Source of the DNA: Paenibacillus luteus
GTDB taxonomy: Bacteria; Bacillota; Bacilli; Paenibacillales; Paenibacillaceae
Reading direction: 5' to 3'
Assembly: GCF_006542765.1 (NCBI RefSeq)
Contig: NZ_SKCD01000016.1
Span: 1-64,000 of the forward strand
Length of the DNA: 64,000 bases
A program made the position numbers and the translations under genes. Positions 28,542 through 37,321 of the stretch are shown piece after piece. The notes under the pieces were generated by a model. The model was given only the letters and a program-made list of their open reading frames with translations. It made no database searches and was not told where the DNA came from. Numbering within the stretch: position 1 is the stretch's first letter; every line of letters begins with the position of its first letter.

Positions 28542-29171
28542 ATGATAAAAAAACACTCGCAACGCGCGCCAGGTAGACCCAAGCATGCAAAAGATGATCC
28601 TTCCATACAAGAAATGATTATTAAGACTGCATCCAAACGTTTTATGGAGTATGGATACGAGTCTGTGTCGCTGCTGCAAATCGCCGAAGAATGCCAAGTG
28701 TCCAAGCCAGCTATTTATTATCATTTCATTAGCAAACCGGAATTATTTAAAGTGGCAGTTACAACCGTCTTAAATCAAGTACATAGACATATATCTCGTA
28801 TTCTACAGGAGGCCGAACACCTCGAAGAGGGATTGGTTACAGTAGCCGAAGCGCGGTTAACCAATCCCCATGCCGAAATCGAAACGATGCTGAGAGAAGC
28901 TGAGCCCTTTTTAAATGAGGAACAACTAATGGAAATAAGACAATCCGAGCATAGCATCTACCAGTTATTAGCGGAACATTTTCAGGTGGCAATGGACAAA
29001 CATGTGCTTAGAGTCAACGATCCCATGCTTCTGGCACAAACCTTCTCCGCGATGATGCTGCTGGGAAATCGAAAAGACACCCTTCTAAAATACGCATCCA
29101 ACAGGGCATTGGCAAAAGAAGTGGTTGGAATCTTTCTGCGAGGCACATCCAATGCGGGTAACAAAAAGTAA
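28542..29171 (+). CDS. TetR/AcrR-family transcriptional regulator
   Basis: This gene encodes 209 residues. The N-terminal HTH reads IIKTASKRFMEYGYESVSLLQIAEECQVSKPAIYYHF, followed by an all-helical ligand domain. The start was set at the ATG of MIKKHSQ, four bases after GGAGGT; a longer frame has no ribosome binding site. A promoter-like pair TTGATT-N17-TAAAAT (28497-28525) lies close upstream. The operator-like palindrome within the divergent ctaA promoter is the likely binding site, so repression of heme A synthesis, and possibly self-repression, is inferred. The ligand is unknown. Confidence 0.9.
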   Translation: MIKKHSQRAPGRPKHAKDDPSIQEMIIKTASKRFMEYGYESVSLLQIAEECQVSKPAIYYHFISKPELFKVAVTTVLNQVHRHISRILQEAEHLEEGLVTVAEARLTNPHAEIETMLREAEPFLNEEQLMEIRQSEHSIYQLLAEHFQVAMDKHVLRVNDPMLLAQTFSAMMLLGNRKDTLLKYASNRALAKEVVGIFLRGTSNAGNKK

Positions 29172-29626
29172 AAAGAGGGCAAAATGCTATTTACCGTATT
29201 CCTTTAAGATCAATTGCATCTAACAACCAAAGAATGGGTCACCTTTGTTTATGAATATGTTTATCTGCAGTTTGATTCGTTCAATAAATTTATTGGTTTA
29301 ACCCTTATGTCTCAATACACAATACTTTTAGCTTAAACCTAAATTACGAAAGCCCATAAAATCAGGGGTTCGAGAAAATTAAAACTGGTGATCGCATCCA
29401 ATTATGGATACTGCATTTGCAATTGGAGCCAGGATGAATGAAATAAAGCATCACTTCCCCCGTCCCCACATGAAGGGGCAACGGGATTTCCAAGACTAAT
29501 TATGGGATTATCATTGTACGTGTTTACGTCTGCAATAGTTGTAAACATGTAAAACTTTTCTTTAATCCACCGCAATAATATCAAACGAGCGCCGTAGCCT
29601 TTACGGCGAGCATATTCAATATATTA

Positions 29627-29716
29627 TTACTTATCTTTATAGCACCATCGCGCGATGGCAAATCCACACAAAGCACACGCTGCACATACAATAAGCCATT
29701 GAAAAGTTTCAATCAT
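29627..29716 (-). CDS. Possible 29-residue single-span membrane peptide
   Basis: The minus strand encodes a peptide with a short N-terminus, one Cys-rich hydrophobic span (WLIVCAACALCGFAIA) and a basic tail (RWCYKDK). The hydrophobic pattern with a positive inside tail is protein-like, but the ribosome binding site is weak (AGGTTA at long spacing). It may be a real small gene or chance. Confidence 0.3.
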   Translation of the reverse strand: MIETFQWLIVCAACALCGFAIARWCYKDK

Positions 29717-29925
29717 TTATGAACATAACCTATCATTCAGATCCTTTAAACCAAATCGTATCAAACGCCGAGTAACCTTCATTCAGAAGCCGCCCCGTTC
29801 TTTAATTCGTTACCCGTAATACGGTTTGACCGTTATCAAACGTAAAAAGCTTACGTCATGTGATGCACACCGCCATTTCACTATGATATCCTTCTAAAGC
29901 TCTCACAGTTGTATAAATTCAACAT

Positions 29926-29955
29926 AAAAAACCGGATGCTAAAATCCGGTTTTTT
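29926..29955. terminator. Bidirectional terminator
   Basis: ACCGGAT and ATCCGGT form a 7-bp stem (extended by A/T pairs) around a six-base loop, with five A's before and five T's after, so it works in both directions. Confidence 0.75.
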
Positions 29956-30231
29956 GTATATGCTGGCGCTTTAGCTTAACGATTTTTTTGTCATTTAGTT
30001 GTGAACGACCGTTTCCTGTTCCTGCTAAAGCCAGTGTGGGAACGCAAAAAAACAATTCACCCTCATTCATGGCTTATATACGAGAATTTAAAAGACGCTT
30101 TGACAGGAATCGATTTGGGAATACAACGGAGATCGGATGCCATCAGTGGGCTGAACCGTTACAGTTCTACACCTTTATGCCCTTATGCTATATTCGGTTT
30201 AATTTCAAATCCATAGAGGAGCAGCTCCATC

Positions 30232-31461
30232 ATGGATCAAAATATTAAACAAGCGATAGTTAAAGGTGAAACCTCACTTGGCATCGAATTTGGATCCACC
30301 CGAATCAAGGCTGTACTAATTGAATATAATTTTGAAATAATCGGTTCCAGCAGCTATGAGTGGGAAAATCAATTAATCGACGGTTATTGGACCTACCAAC
30401 TCAATGAAATAATTAAAGGGTTGCAAGAAACCTACCACCAATTAAAGCAAGAGGTTGAGAAAAATTATGGCGTAACACTGCAAAAAATCGGATCAATCGG
30501 ATGTTCTGCCATGATGCAGGGCTATATTGCACTTGATCAAGCAGGAGAGCTATTGGTTCCGTTCCCTACATGGCGACATGCCACAACGGGAACAGCTGCA
30601 TCGGAGCTAACCGAGAAATTTCAGTTTAAAATTCCAGAGCGCTGGAGCATCGCACATTTGTATCAAGCCATTTTGAACGATGAAGAGCATGTTGCTAACA
30701 TCGATTATATGACAACTTTGTCGGGGTACATTCATTGCCTGTTGACTGGCAGCAGGGCTCTTGGTATGGGGGATGCCTCTGGTATGTTCCCTATCGATGG
30801 GTCTGCACAGCAATATAATGAAAATATGATTAAGCAGTTTGATGGTTAAATTGCCGATAAAGACTACCCGTGGAATCTTAAAAATATTTCACCTAACGTT
30901 TATACTGCAGGTGAACATGCTGGATACCTAAATGAAGCTGGTGCCCGACTCATAGACCCATCAGGCAACCTGCAAGCAGGTGTTCCTCTATGTCCTCCGG
31001 AAGGCGATGCCGGAATAGGCATGGTCGCTACGCTAACTTTATGAGAGTACATCTCTTTTCCGCGATTGCTGCATTAAGGCTCGGGATGGATCGTTTGACA
31101 CAGAAGGAGCATGTAACGATTGACCGTATTTTGGCGTATGGAGGATTGTTCAAAACACCGCTAGTCGGTCAAAAAAATGTGTGCCGCAGCACTGAATGTT
31201 CCCGTCTCGGTCATGTCTATGGCTGGTGAGGGCGGCGCATAGGGGATGGCAATTTGGGCATCTTATATGGTTAACAAGGAGCAGCACGATAGTTTGGCTG
31301 ATTTCCTAACTCATAAAGTGTTCAATAATGCAGAAGGGCTAGAAGTTTATCATGACAGCGCAGATGTGAATGGTTTTGCCATGTTTATGGAGCGTTACAC
31401 GGAAGGGCTGGCCATTGAGCAGGCAGCGGTAAATCATTTTGTGGAAAATTGGAAGAAATAG
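30232..31461 (+). pseudogene. FGGY-family sugar kinase pseudogene (xylulokinase/ribulokinase-like)
   Basis: The first 205 codons are intact behind GAGGAG: LGIEFGSTRIKAVL is the phosphate-1 motif of FGGY kinases. Damage follows. A Leu codon TTA became TAA at about 30847. After [10 protein letters not shown] the frame ends, and several hundred bases are missing before FSAIAALRLGMD. A frameshift lies in an A run near 31174. In the conserved GEGGAWGMA motif the Trp codon TGG is now TAG. The remaining C-terminus is readable to 31461. These are at least four lesions, so no kinase can be made. The intact ancestor would have phosphorylated a pentulose such as ribulose or xylulose. It is isolated from other pentose genes. 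Confidence 0.9.
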
Positions 31462-31574
31462 GACATGAAAAGGGACTGACGCGAGGCGGTCTTTATTTTG
31501 TTTATGAATGGGACTAAATTCTATTTAAGAGTCAAACAGCCCCCACCTTGTCATCAAGGACAATCACTCCTTAT

Positions 31575-31746
31575 TTCTCCCACAGGCGTGGTTTTATATG
31601 TCTATTCATGGGGATGCTTGTTCATCGTGATTGTTGCAATTGGCATATTGCTATACCTCAATTTGATAATCTACAGCCCTTCCAGCCTAGCGGAGCTTGC
31701 AAAAATGCCGCTAAATCTAGCCATTTTCGGTCAAAAGCTTTTATAA
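31575..31746 (+). pseudogene. Fragment of a second alpha/beta hydrolase gene
   Basis: The frame preserves a membrane span and the peptide ELAKMPLNLAIFGQ, matching the intact hydrolase at 26651-27424 (ELAKLGHRVYIAKMPLNLAIFGQ). At nucleotide level about 38 bases around AAAATGCCGCT match with only four differences. A 27-base in-frame deletion lies between TTGC repeats. The GHSLGG catalytic region and everything beyond it are missing. It lies on the opposite strand to the intact copy, so it is a decayed inverted duplicate. Confidence 0.7.
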
Positions 31747-31806
31747 AGAATTCAAGCGCAAGTAGTTGAAAATCCATCAACAAGTCGAAACGCCATACAC
31801 TAACAT

Positions 31807-31853
31807 AAAAACACGATAGGCATAAGCTTCTGTTGAAGGTCATGCCTATCGTG
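31807..31853 (-). terminator. Terminator of the GH42 sugar operon
   Basis: A 12-bp perfect stem, CACGATAGGCAT / ATGCCTATCGTG, has an inner CTTC / GAAG pair; on the minus strand it is followed by TTTTTATG. It lies about 70 bases after the beta-galactosidase stop. Confidence 0.85.
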
Positions 31854-31920
31854 CGCGTTACAGCTGTAAGTGGCTGTATGTCTAGTATTCTTTCTGCACT
31901 TTTGGTAAATCAAGCCCTAC

Positions 31921-33996
31921 CTAACTTAACTTCAGCCAACGGATGCCGTACGGCTCCAACACATGGGTGTCATATAAGTGTTGCTCATTTAGGCAATCGA
32001 ACAAAGGATGCTTTAGCTCCAGATTGAGCGAGTTTGCCGAGTAATTTAATACGATGGCATAAAGCTGCTGTTCTGTGTCTATACGATAAACCACTTCTGC
32101 CTCTGAAGGCAAGTTCCCCCATGGCGAGAAACCGTCTTTTGTCATAAGCATATCAAGCAGTGCGTTAACATTATCTAGGGTAAAGAACGTTCCGCAGTAG
32201 ACGATAGCCCCCTTCCCTGTAGGACTGCACGTAATTGCGGGAGCACCAGCATAATAGTCTTCGGTATAGCGAGCCAGCACTTCAACCGTTTCTCTCTCCG
32301 GACGAAGCACCTCATGCAAGGTCGGAGCATTCTTCGCTTGCCCCTCAGTAAATTGGATACGCTGATTAGCCGGATCGGTAACCATCGTAATATCTTCGAC
32401 AGAAATGCCAGCTAATTGCCTTAGTACACCTGGAAAAGGCAGCTGATGGGCATGATTGTTCCGATTCTTGTAACCACTGCGGGGTCCGAAAACGACAGTT
32501 CCGCCTTCTAAAGCGAAATTCTCCAATTGCTCTATTTCCTTCGGCTCAAGAAGTTGGGCATTCGGTATGAAAATCAAGTTCACACCGTCCAGCACTCCTT
32601 CCTCTGCCAATGCCTTCAGATCAAGAACATTTACACCGATATGTCTGCAGCTTAATGCCAAATAGATATTTTCCTCACTGCGCCAATATTCGAAGCCAGT
32701 ATGACGATCAATTTTGCAATTACTGTCATTGTCATAGTCTGTTAGAATCAGAGCAGTCGCTCGGACCGAAGTGCCAACGATGAGAGACGAGAGCCGTCGT
32801 GTCTCTTCTGCAATACGTGCCGCCTCGTCCAAACGACGGTTCGGCTGGTTGCCATAATCGTTGAGACCGTGCCATAGCGTCTCTGCCCCATAGGGACAAG
32901 TGCGCCAACGGAAATAGAGGACGCCGTCTGCCCCATGAGCAATGGATTGCCAGGTCCAAAGCCGAATTTGCCCTGGCTTCGGTGCTACCTGAAGGTAGTC
33001 ACCGCGGTCATTGTTCAGCCCGTTACCTGTCTGTCCACCGGGCCCTGCCTGTTGCTCCAAAATGAGATATTTAGAAGAGTAGCCGCGCACCTTGCTCAAA
33101 TGTTTGCCGCTCAGCCTGTCTTTCTCTTTTACTGGCAGGTCGTCGCGCATAAGCTGGAATGTCGGATACGAATCATAAGACAGAAAATCAACGGTTTGTT
33201 CCGTAAATGGACGATAGTCAATATTCCCGAATATGCCATTGTGAGTGGCAAACTGATGGGGGGCAGCTTCTTTAATAATTTTATATTGCAGCTTTGCAAA
33301 TCTGATGGCCGAATCAGATGTAAATCTGTAGAAATCAAGCAGATGACTCGGATTGTGATAGGTGACAGTCGGCCTCGGCAGGTATATTTGACTCCAAGAC
33401 GTGTATGTTTGGGCCCAAAACGCTGTCCCCCACGCCTCATTAAGCGTCTCCAGTTTGCGGTACTTCTTATGGCACCAGGAACGGAACGCATCATGGTCAC
33501 TGTCTGCAAAACTGGTATCGGAGTGGCAGTTCAGTTCATTGTCAATCTGCCAGCCTATGACAAGTGGATGAGATTTGTAGTGACCAATTAGAGCATTGAC
33601 AATGCCTTCGCACAGCCTCCAATACACAGGCGATGTATAGTTGTAATGGCGCCTGGAACCGTGCTGCATTACTGCCCCCCGAAAATCGACTCGCAGCACT
33701 TCGGGATATCGTTCGGTCAGCCAAGCTGGGGGAGCGTAGGTAGGCGTACCCAAAATGACTTTGAGACCGTAGCGTTCACAGAGTTCGAGTGCCCGATCGA
33801 ACAAAGAAAAGTCATACTTCCCTTCCTCAGGCTCCATGACATTCCATGCGGTCTCCCCCATTCTCACGGTATTGATGCCCATCTCTTTCATACGCCGAAA
33901 GTCGTCGTCCCATATCGTCTCTGGCCAGTGCTCGGGATAATAGCATACTCCTAGTAAAAATTCATCCGTTTGAAACTTCTTATCTAAATTCGACAT
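31921..33996 (-). CDS. Beta-galactosidase, GH42
   Basis: This is a 691-residue cytoplasmic enzyme without a signal peptide. The (beta/alpha)8 domain contains the acid/base Glu in WQIDNELNCH (about residue 154) and the nucleophile Glu in LILEQQAG (about 314), followed by the trimerisation domain and a C-terminal beta domain, as in bacterial GH42 enzymes. It cleaves terminal beta-galactose from small galactosides, often plant galactan fragments. It is the last gene of an operon-like series after a sugar-binding lipoprotein and two permeases, so it should act on the imported oligosaccharide. The ATG follows GGGAGGAATAGG. Lactose is possible, but the absence of a phosphotransferase or LacY fits galacto-oligosaccharides better. 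Confidence 0.95.
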   Translation of the reverse strand: MSNLDKKFQTDEFLLGVCYYPEHWPETIWDDDFRRMKEMGINTVRMGETAWNVMEPEEGKYDFSLFDRALELCERYGLKVILGTPTYAPPAWLTERYPEVLRVDFRGAVMQHGSRRHYNYTSPVYWRLCEGIVNALIGHYKSHPLVIGWQIDNELNCHSDTSFADSDHDAFRSWCHKKYRKLETLNEAWGTAFWAQTYTSWSQIYLPRPTVTYHNPSHLLDFYRFTSDSAIRFAKLQYKIIKEAAPHQFATHNGIFGNIDYRPFTEQTVDFLSYDSYPTFQLMRDDLPVKEKDRLSGKHLSKVRGYSSKYLILEQQAGPGGQTGNGLNNDRGDYLQVAPKPGQIRLWTWQSIAHGADGVLYFRWRTCPYGAETLWHGLNDYGNQPNRRLDEAARIAEETRRLSSLIVGTSVRATALILTDYDNDSNCKIDRHTGFEYWRSEENIYLALSCRHIGVNVLDLKALAEEGVLDGVNLIFIPNAQLLEPKEIEQLENFALEGGTVVFGPRSGYKNRNNHAHQLPFPGVLRQLAGISVEDITMVTDPANQRIQFTEGQAKNAPTLHEVLRPERETVEVLARYTEDYYAGAPAITCSPTGKGAIVYCGTFFTLDNVNALLDMLMTKDGFSPWGNLPSEAEVVYRIDTEQQLYAIVLNYSANSLNLELKHPLFDCLNEQHLYDTHVLEPYGIRWLKLS

Positions 33997-34016
33997 TTTC
34001 CTATTCCTCCCAAAGA

Positions 34017-34832
34017 TCAGCCTTTAACAGCACCGCCCGTCAAGCCTTGTACCAGTGTCTTGGAGCCGAATAGAAACAGGATGATCAACGGTAGCGTCCC
34101 CAATGTCAGCCCCAGAATGCTCGCCGAGTAATCCGTACGGAAGACCGTCGATAGATTGGCTATCCCTAGTGGAAGCGTGTAAAGCTCAGGTTTGTTGATC
34201 GTCACAAGCGGCAATAGATAGTTGTTCCACGAGCCTAGAAAGCTGATCAAGCCTAGCGTGCTCATCGCCGGAAGCATAAAAGGCAGGACAATTCTGATCA
34301 GTACACCAGGTTCGCTGCAGCCATCGATTCGACCGCTCTCAATAACCTCAGTGGGCACGGAAGAGCGGATAAACTGAGCCATGAAGAACACTCCAAAGGC
34401 ATTGTTTAATGCAGCCAGAATGAGAGGAGCATGCGTATTGTTAAGATGAAACCATTTCATTTCCATCACATACGCAATAAGACCCAACTGTCCTGGAATC
34501 ATCATTGTCGCAAGAATGAAACCATACAGAACATTACGGCCCTTGAACTCAAACTTAGCGAAAGCATAGCCTGTTAAGCCAGCAACACCAACCGACAATA
34601 CTGTAAACAAAACAGCGACATAAAAGCTGTTCCAGTAATTTAACAAGAAATTAGCAGACATTATGGTTTTTAAGTTTTCTAGCAGGTAATTGCTGGGCAA
34701 GATGGGAAGCTCACGAAACAAGTCCTCAGAGTAATAGGTGCCCATCACAATCATCATATAGAATGGGAACAGAAAAATAAGACAGAAGATACTAAGTAAA
34801 CTGATGCTCGACCATTTTATTAATCCTTTCAT
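34017..34832 (-). CDS. Sugar ABC transporter permease (MalG/LacG-type)
   Basis: The protein has 271 residues and six membrane helices, belonging to the CUT1 carbohydrate importer family. The EAA loop is ESGRIDGCSEPGVLIRIVLPFMLP, which docks the ATPase. The ATG overlaps the stop of the first permease (ATGA), showing coupling. It pairs with the adjacent permease and binding protein to import an oligosaccharide. No ATP-binding subunit is encoded, so a shared MsmX-type ATPase elsewhere is expected, as in B. subtilis. Confidence 0.94.
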   Translation of the reverse strand: MKGLIKWSSISLLSIFCLIFLFPFYMMIVMGTYYSEDLFRELPILPSNYLLENLKTIMSANFLLNYWNSFYVAVLFTVLSVGVAGLTGYAFAKFEFKGRNVLYGFILATMMIPGQLGLIAYVMEMKWFHLNNTHAPLILAALNNAFGVFFMAQFIRSSVPTEVIESGRIDGCSEPGVLIRIVLPFMLPAMSTLGLISFLGSWNNYLLPLVTINKPELYTLPLGIANLSTVFRTDYSASILGLTLGTLPLIILFLFGSKTLVQGLTGGAVKG

Positions 34833-35755
34833 CTTCCCTTGTCCTCCTTGTTAAACCATTTGATGCTTATCACCGAGAAGAGGGCTATAAACAGGAAAGT
34901 AGAGTAGGCAATTGCCGCTCCTTTGCCGTACTTGAAAGCACTGCTGTCAAAAGATGCGTCGAACATGTACCAGATCGGAGTAAATGTTGATCCATCGGGT
35001 CCCCCTACCATGCTGGAGCCGGAAGCCCATCCGCTGAACAGCAGCATTGGCTCTTCCACTAATTGCAAACCGCTTATGATCGATGTGATGATCAAAAATA
35101 GGTTAATCGGTTTAAGCAGCGGCATCGTAATCCGGAAAAACACATCTTTGGCGGAGGCTCCATCAATGATTGCTGCTTCGTAGATAGAACGATCAACGCT
35201 GGCCATCCCAGCTGTGTAGAACATTACAAAGTAACCGAGATTCTTCCAAAATACCATCGTAATGACGATCCACCTTGCAGAATCCGCGGAGCCTAACCAA
35301 TTGATCTTCTCCGTCAACAAACCAATTTCAACGAAAAGTTGGTTGAGTATGCCACCCTGCCAATCGAAAAAGAGAGCAAAGATAATGCCAACTGCTACAG
35401 GCGTTGTCATATACGCACTGAACACACTGAGACGAAAAAACGTCTTACGCCGAATCAATTTACTTTCTATAACGCTTGCTAGAAGCATACCTACAATAAC
35501 CAGAGCAGGCAGATAACCCAGCAAGAACAAAAATACATTCAACAGCGATTTCCAAAAGTAACTGTCATGAAAAAACAGTTGTTTGTAGTTTTCTAATCCG
35601 ATGAAATTTCGGTTTCCGTACAAATCCCAATCCGTCAAACTCATGTAGAAGGTGAACACGATAGGGAATAGACTTAACACCGCATAGGATACAAAGTATG
35701 GGGCTATAAATAAATAAGGCCATTTATTTTTTCGGCTCATGCCGCTTGCTTTCAT
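34829..35755 (-). CDS. Sugar ABC transporter permease (MalF/LacF-type)
   Basis: This gene encodes about 308 residues with six membrane helices. The CUT1 EAA motif reads EAAIIDGASAKDVFFRITMPLLKP. I chose the second of two close ATGs, six bases after GTGGGAG. It is the first permease gene, 80 bases after the binding-protein gene and overlapping the second permease by four. It forms the heterodimeric membrane channel of the importer. Confidence 0.93.
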   Translation of the reverse strand: MKASGMSRKNKWPYLFIAPYFVSYAVLSLFPIVFTFYMSLTDWDLYGNRNFIGLENYKQLFFHDSYFWKSLLNVFLFLLGYLPALVIVGMLLASVIESKLIRRKTFFRLSVFSAYMTTPVAVGIIFALFFDWQGGILNQLFVEIGLLTEKINWLGSADSARWIVITMVFWKNLGYFVMFYTAGMASVDRSIYEAAIIDGASAKDVFFRITMPLLKPINLFLIITSIISGLQLVEEPMLLFSGWASGSSMVGGPDGSTFTPIWYMFDASFDSSAFKYGKGAAIAYSTFLFIALFSVISIKWFNKEDKGR

Positions 35756-35837
35756 GGTCATCTCCCACTCCCGTCACTTGCTAGTAAAGAGCGGTCGGCA
35801 CTATGGTTAGAACAGCGCCGACCGCCTGCTATGTCTG

Positions 35838-37160
35838 CTATTTAAAAATAAGTTCTGAGTGATTTTTCTTTAATTGCTTTTCCCATCTCATAAGCGCTTC
35901 TTCCGCATTGAAATTAGGATCTTGAGCCATCGTTTCCAGAACCAACTCTGAAGCGGAATAAATGTCCTGATCATACTTGGTCACCTGTTTCGCCTTCATG
36001 CTTGGAAAAACTTCCTCGACCCAGAAACTTCCCAGATCCTGACCGCCAAAGAACTCATCCGGTCCTGAGGAAAGCTTGGAAGTATCCTCAAAAAATGATT
36101 TCAATGGCAGAATATAGTTTGATACTTTGAAATTCGCTTCCGCACCTTCATCTGAAGCAAGAAGCCAATTCATATAGGTCCAAGCGGCGTCCTTATTTTT
36201 GCTATCTTTCCAGATGCCGATCGTTGTTCCTCCATACGGGTAACCTCCTTCTGGAGGTACCATTAATCCCCAGCGTCCATTGCTGCTCTTGTCATTTGGC
36301 TTGATAACAAATTGAGGCGACCAGTTGGCTGCAGGGTAGAAAATTACATTATCTTGTGAATAGGAAGCGTTCCAGGTTGGTGACCACATGCCAAGCTTGC
36401 CCTCAGTCTGCGAGTCCCGCATCACTTGCAAGCGCTTGAACAGCTCCAGCACCACTTCACGATTGACTGTAGTACCGTCTACCACAGCTGTTGTTCCCTG
36501 CTTCGATAGTATCGTATAGGCATCCATCAGACTGCCCAGCATATATGTTTTGCCGCCGCTCTCCTGCACTACTTCCTTGCCCTTCTCAATGAAGGCATTC
36601 CAATCCGGAAACAAAGCAGCGAGCTCTTGAGGATCATCGGTGCCAAAAAACTGCTTTGCGAGGTCACGCTTGTATGCCAGCGCGCCCGGTGATCCCGACT
36701 GTTCCAGACCTACCAATTCGCCTTTGCTGTTCGTCAGGAGCGGCAGTTCAAAATCAAGAAGCTTGGATGAGTCGAAATTGTACGGTTCAGAAGAAATATC
36801 CTCCAGTACATTCAGCTCATACATAGCTCCACGGAAGGCTTCTTCCGCCCAGAGGATGTCCGGTAACTCTGAGCCAGAGGCGATGGAGGTCTGTACTTTT
36901 TTCAAGTAATCGCCTGCCGATACCTCAACAAAATCAATGGAGATATTAGGATGTACTTTATTGAATTCAACTAAAGAAGCATCGAACCACGCTTTATCCC
37001 ACCCCCAGGCTGTCAACTTTACAGGTGCATCCTGGTTTTTTCCATTTTCGCTAGCGGTACCATGGTTTGCATCATTGGATCCGCATCCAGCAATCACTAC
37101 CATAAGACTAAGCGCCAGACACGCTACCCACGTACCCACTTTACGTCCCGTTCGTTTCAT
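35838..37160 (-). CDS. Extracellular sugar-binding lipoprotein of an ABC importer
   Basis: The protein has 440 residues. It has a lipoprotein signal peptide ending VVIAGC, with lipidated Cys26 or so, then a type I-like solute-binding domain. The family motif (KVQTSIASGSELPDILWAEEAF, then WKDSKNKDAAWTYMNWLLAS) is typical of CUT1 binding proteins. It is the first gene of the transport unit, with its own promoter, and lies downstream of a YesM/YesN two-component pair on the same strand. The GH42 gene at the operon end suggests that beta-galactosides are captured. Confidence 0.94.
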   Translation of the reverse strand: MKRTGRKVGTWVACLALSLMVVIAGCGSNDANHGTASENGKNQDAPVKLTAWGWDKAWFDASLVEFNKVHPNISIDFVEVSAGDYLKKVQTSIASGSELPDILWAEEAFRGAMYELNVLEDISSEPYNFDSSKLLDFELPLLTNSKGELVGLEQSGSPGALAYKRDLAKQFFGTDDPQELAALFPDWNAFIEKGKEVVQESGGKTYMLGSLMDAYTILSKQGTTAVVDGTTVNREVVLELFKRLQVMRDSQTEGKLGMWSPTWNASYSQDNVIFYPAANWSPQFVIKPNDKSSNGRWGLMVPPEGGYPYGGTTIGIWKDSKNKDAAWTYMNWLLASDEGAEANFKVSNYILPLKSFFEDTSKLSSGPDEFFGGQDLGSFWVEEVFPSMKAKQVTKYDQDIYSASELVLETMAQDPNFNAEEALMRWEKQLKKNHSELIFK

Positions 37161-37236
37161 TGTTGTTTTCCCCCTATTTTTATGATTGTGGCAGCATTTC
37201 GGCTCTTTACTCTACTGCGTCTGCTGCTCTACACGT

Positions 37237-37265
37237 ACTATACTTCCAAGCTAGGGGACCAACAA
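37237..37265 (-). promoter_or_regulatory. Candidate promoter of the binding-protein gene
   Basis: On the minus strand TTGTTG (37260-37265) and TATAGT (37237-37242) are 17 bases apart, about 77 bases upstream of the lipoprotein gene. The weak -35 fits a promoter that needs an activator such as the neighbouring YesN-like regulator. Confidence 0.45.
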
Positions 37266-37321
37266 CGGGACAATCCGATAATTTTGTATAAAATCTGATA
37301 CTATCGTCATCAGTGATTGGA

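Larger units (their letters stand above)
29172..30231. other. 1.06-kb region without a confident gene
   Basis: This stretch between tetR and a broken sugar kinase contains only short open frames, a small possible membrane peptide (see 29627-29716), a GCCGTA/TACGGC dyad near 29590 and a strong terminator near 29.93 kb. A 60-codon minus frame (29402-29584) lacks a ribosome binding site and a recognisable sequence. The lack of long frames, next to pseudogenes, suggests eroded DNA. Confidence 0.6.

Noticed and set aside
29402-29584. 60-codon minus-strand ORF
   Set aside because: No ribosome binding site and no recognisable sequence, in a region of decayed DNA.
30001-30216. 71-codon plus-strand ORF before the broken FGGY kinase
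   Set aside because: No recognised sequence or ribosome binding site. It may be eroded coding DNA but cannot be assigned.
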